Source of the DNA: an uncultured Clostridia bacterium
Lineage (GTDB): Bacteria; Bacillota; Clostridia; TANB77; CAG-508
Direction: 5' to 3'
Assembly (NCBI GenBank): GCA_944387525.1
Contig: CALXFF010000021.1
Span: 1-33,338 of the forward strand
DNA: 33,338 nucleotides
This document shows positions 32,788 to 33,338 of the stretch, piece by piece. The notes beneath the pieces are model-generated. The model searched no databases. It worked only from the letters and a program-made list of their open reading frames with translations, and had not been told where the DNA came from. Position numbers and translations under genes: made by a program. Positions within the stretch are counted from its first letter, which is position 1; each line of letters begins with the position of its first letter.

Positions 32788-33201
32788 ATGAAAAGTTTAA
32801 AAAATAATAAAAAGCAAACTAATGCAAATTACTATACAAAACAAATAAAACTAAGATTACAAAGTGAAAAAGGAATAACTTTGATTGCATTAATTGTTAC
32901 AATAATAGTTCTAATTATTTTAGCAGGAGTATCAATTACTAATTTGACTGGAGAAAAAGGATTGACCAATCAAGCAACTACAACTTCAGAAAATGCACAA
33001 AAAGAAAGTATTATAGAAAAAATAGAAGCAGATTTATTACAGGAAAAAATTAAAACAGGAAACACACCATCTAAAGATAAATTAAAAGAGATAATCCAAG
33101 AAAATGAATACAACAAGGGAGAGTTAGGAGAAGATAGCTTTGTAACTAAAGATGGAGAACACACTATCAATTATGATGAGATTATTGGATGGGATAAATA
33201 G
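32788..33201 (+). CDS. Type IV prepilin-like protein
   Basis: 137 residues. A 29-residue basic leader ends LQSEKG, followed by ITLIALIVTIIVLIILAGVSI, the class III signal and hydrophobic helix of type IV pilins and pseudopilins. A prepilin peptidase would cut between Gly29 and Ile30. The usual Glu at position 5 of the mature protein is Ala here (ITLIA). The leader is unusually long. The remainder is a small acidic head with no Cys. No pilus assembly genes are in the window. AAAGGAGG lies before the ATG. It may be a minor pilin or a pseudopilin of a secretion system. Confidence 0.8.
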   Translation: MKSLKNNKKQTNANYYTKQIKLRLQSEKGITLIALIVTIIVLIILAGVSITNLTGEKGLTNQATTTSENAQKESIIEKIEADLLQEKIKTGNTPSKDKLKEIIQENEYNKGELGEDSFVTKDGEHTINYDEIIGWDK

Positions 33202-33338
33202 GTGGCAATTTCAACTTCATGTTACTTATTATATATATATTATAGGGAGAATAGAAAAATCAACCGGAAATTTCATTTGAAATGCAACAAAAATTTCATA
33301 AAAAAGTAAATGAACAGTAGACAGGAGTAAGCAAAACT

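Noticed and set aside
33202..33338. Gene start at the right edge
   Set aside because: A possible SD (AGGAG near 33323) is present but no usable start follows before the window ends; only a short AT-rich gap with an ATTTCA/TGAAAT repeat is visible.

Overview
The window is very AT-rich, with dense short-spaced genes, strong purine-rich Shine-Dalgarno (SD) sites and frequent TTG starts. Its core gene set (sepF, divIVA, rsmD, ftsK/spoIIIE, mutL, miaA, secD/secF, a beta-CASP nuclease, GAPDH) points to a low-GC Gram-positive bacterium, most likely an uncultured member of the class Clostridia. This is an inference from gene content and style. No rRNA or tRNA gene is present to place it more precisely.

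Layout: (1) 1-1.2 kb: end of an alpha/beta hydrolase, a shared terminator, and a 48-residue very basic protein on the minus strand. (2) 1.4-6.6 kb: a MacB/FtsX-type ABC transporter pair, a stand-alone biotin ligase and a small membrane protein. (3) 6.7-10.6 kb: a divergent surface-protein island with a TasA/camelysin-like protein, its SipW-type signal peptidase, a further exported protein starting at ATT, a membrane-anchored TasA-like paralogue, and, facing away, a secreted protein with a ChW-like end. (4) 10.6-13.6 kb: an HD-domain gene with a frameshift, then secD and secF. (5) 13.6-14.2 kb: a lysozyme-like secreted protein on the minus strand with foreign-looking codon use. (6) 14.4-24.8 kb: housekeeping and division genes: mutL, a membrane protein, miaA, an HlyD-like protein, sepF, divIVA, rsmD (frameshifted), a coiled-coil protein and ftsK. 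(7) 24.9-33.3 kb: a coiled-coil protein of unknown function, a beta-CASP nuclease, a GH15 glucoamylase-like enzyme, a RAYT transposase between inverted REP copies, gap and a prepilin-like protein.

Two things stand out. First, the only two genes that need a frameshift (the HD gene and rsmD) are broken at the same octamer, CGGATATC. In both, the incoming codon is CGG and skipping its C restores a conserved Gly-Tyr. By my reading CGG is not used in frame in any other plus-strand gene here; it occurs only in two small minus-strand genes. This fits a +1 frameshift at a hungry CGG codon, or a shared sequencing artefact.

Second, the window is scattered with small palindromic elements built on a (G)GGGAC core. 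Most begin within a few bases of a stop codon. One family flanks a REP-associated tyrosine transposase (RAYT), another makes perfect 24-34 bp inverted repeats, and one element has become the first codons of miaA.
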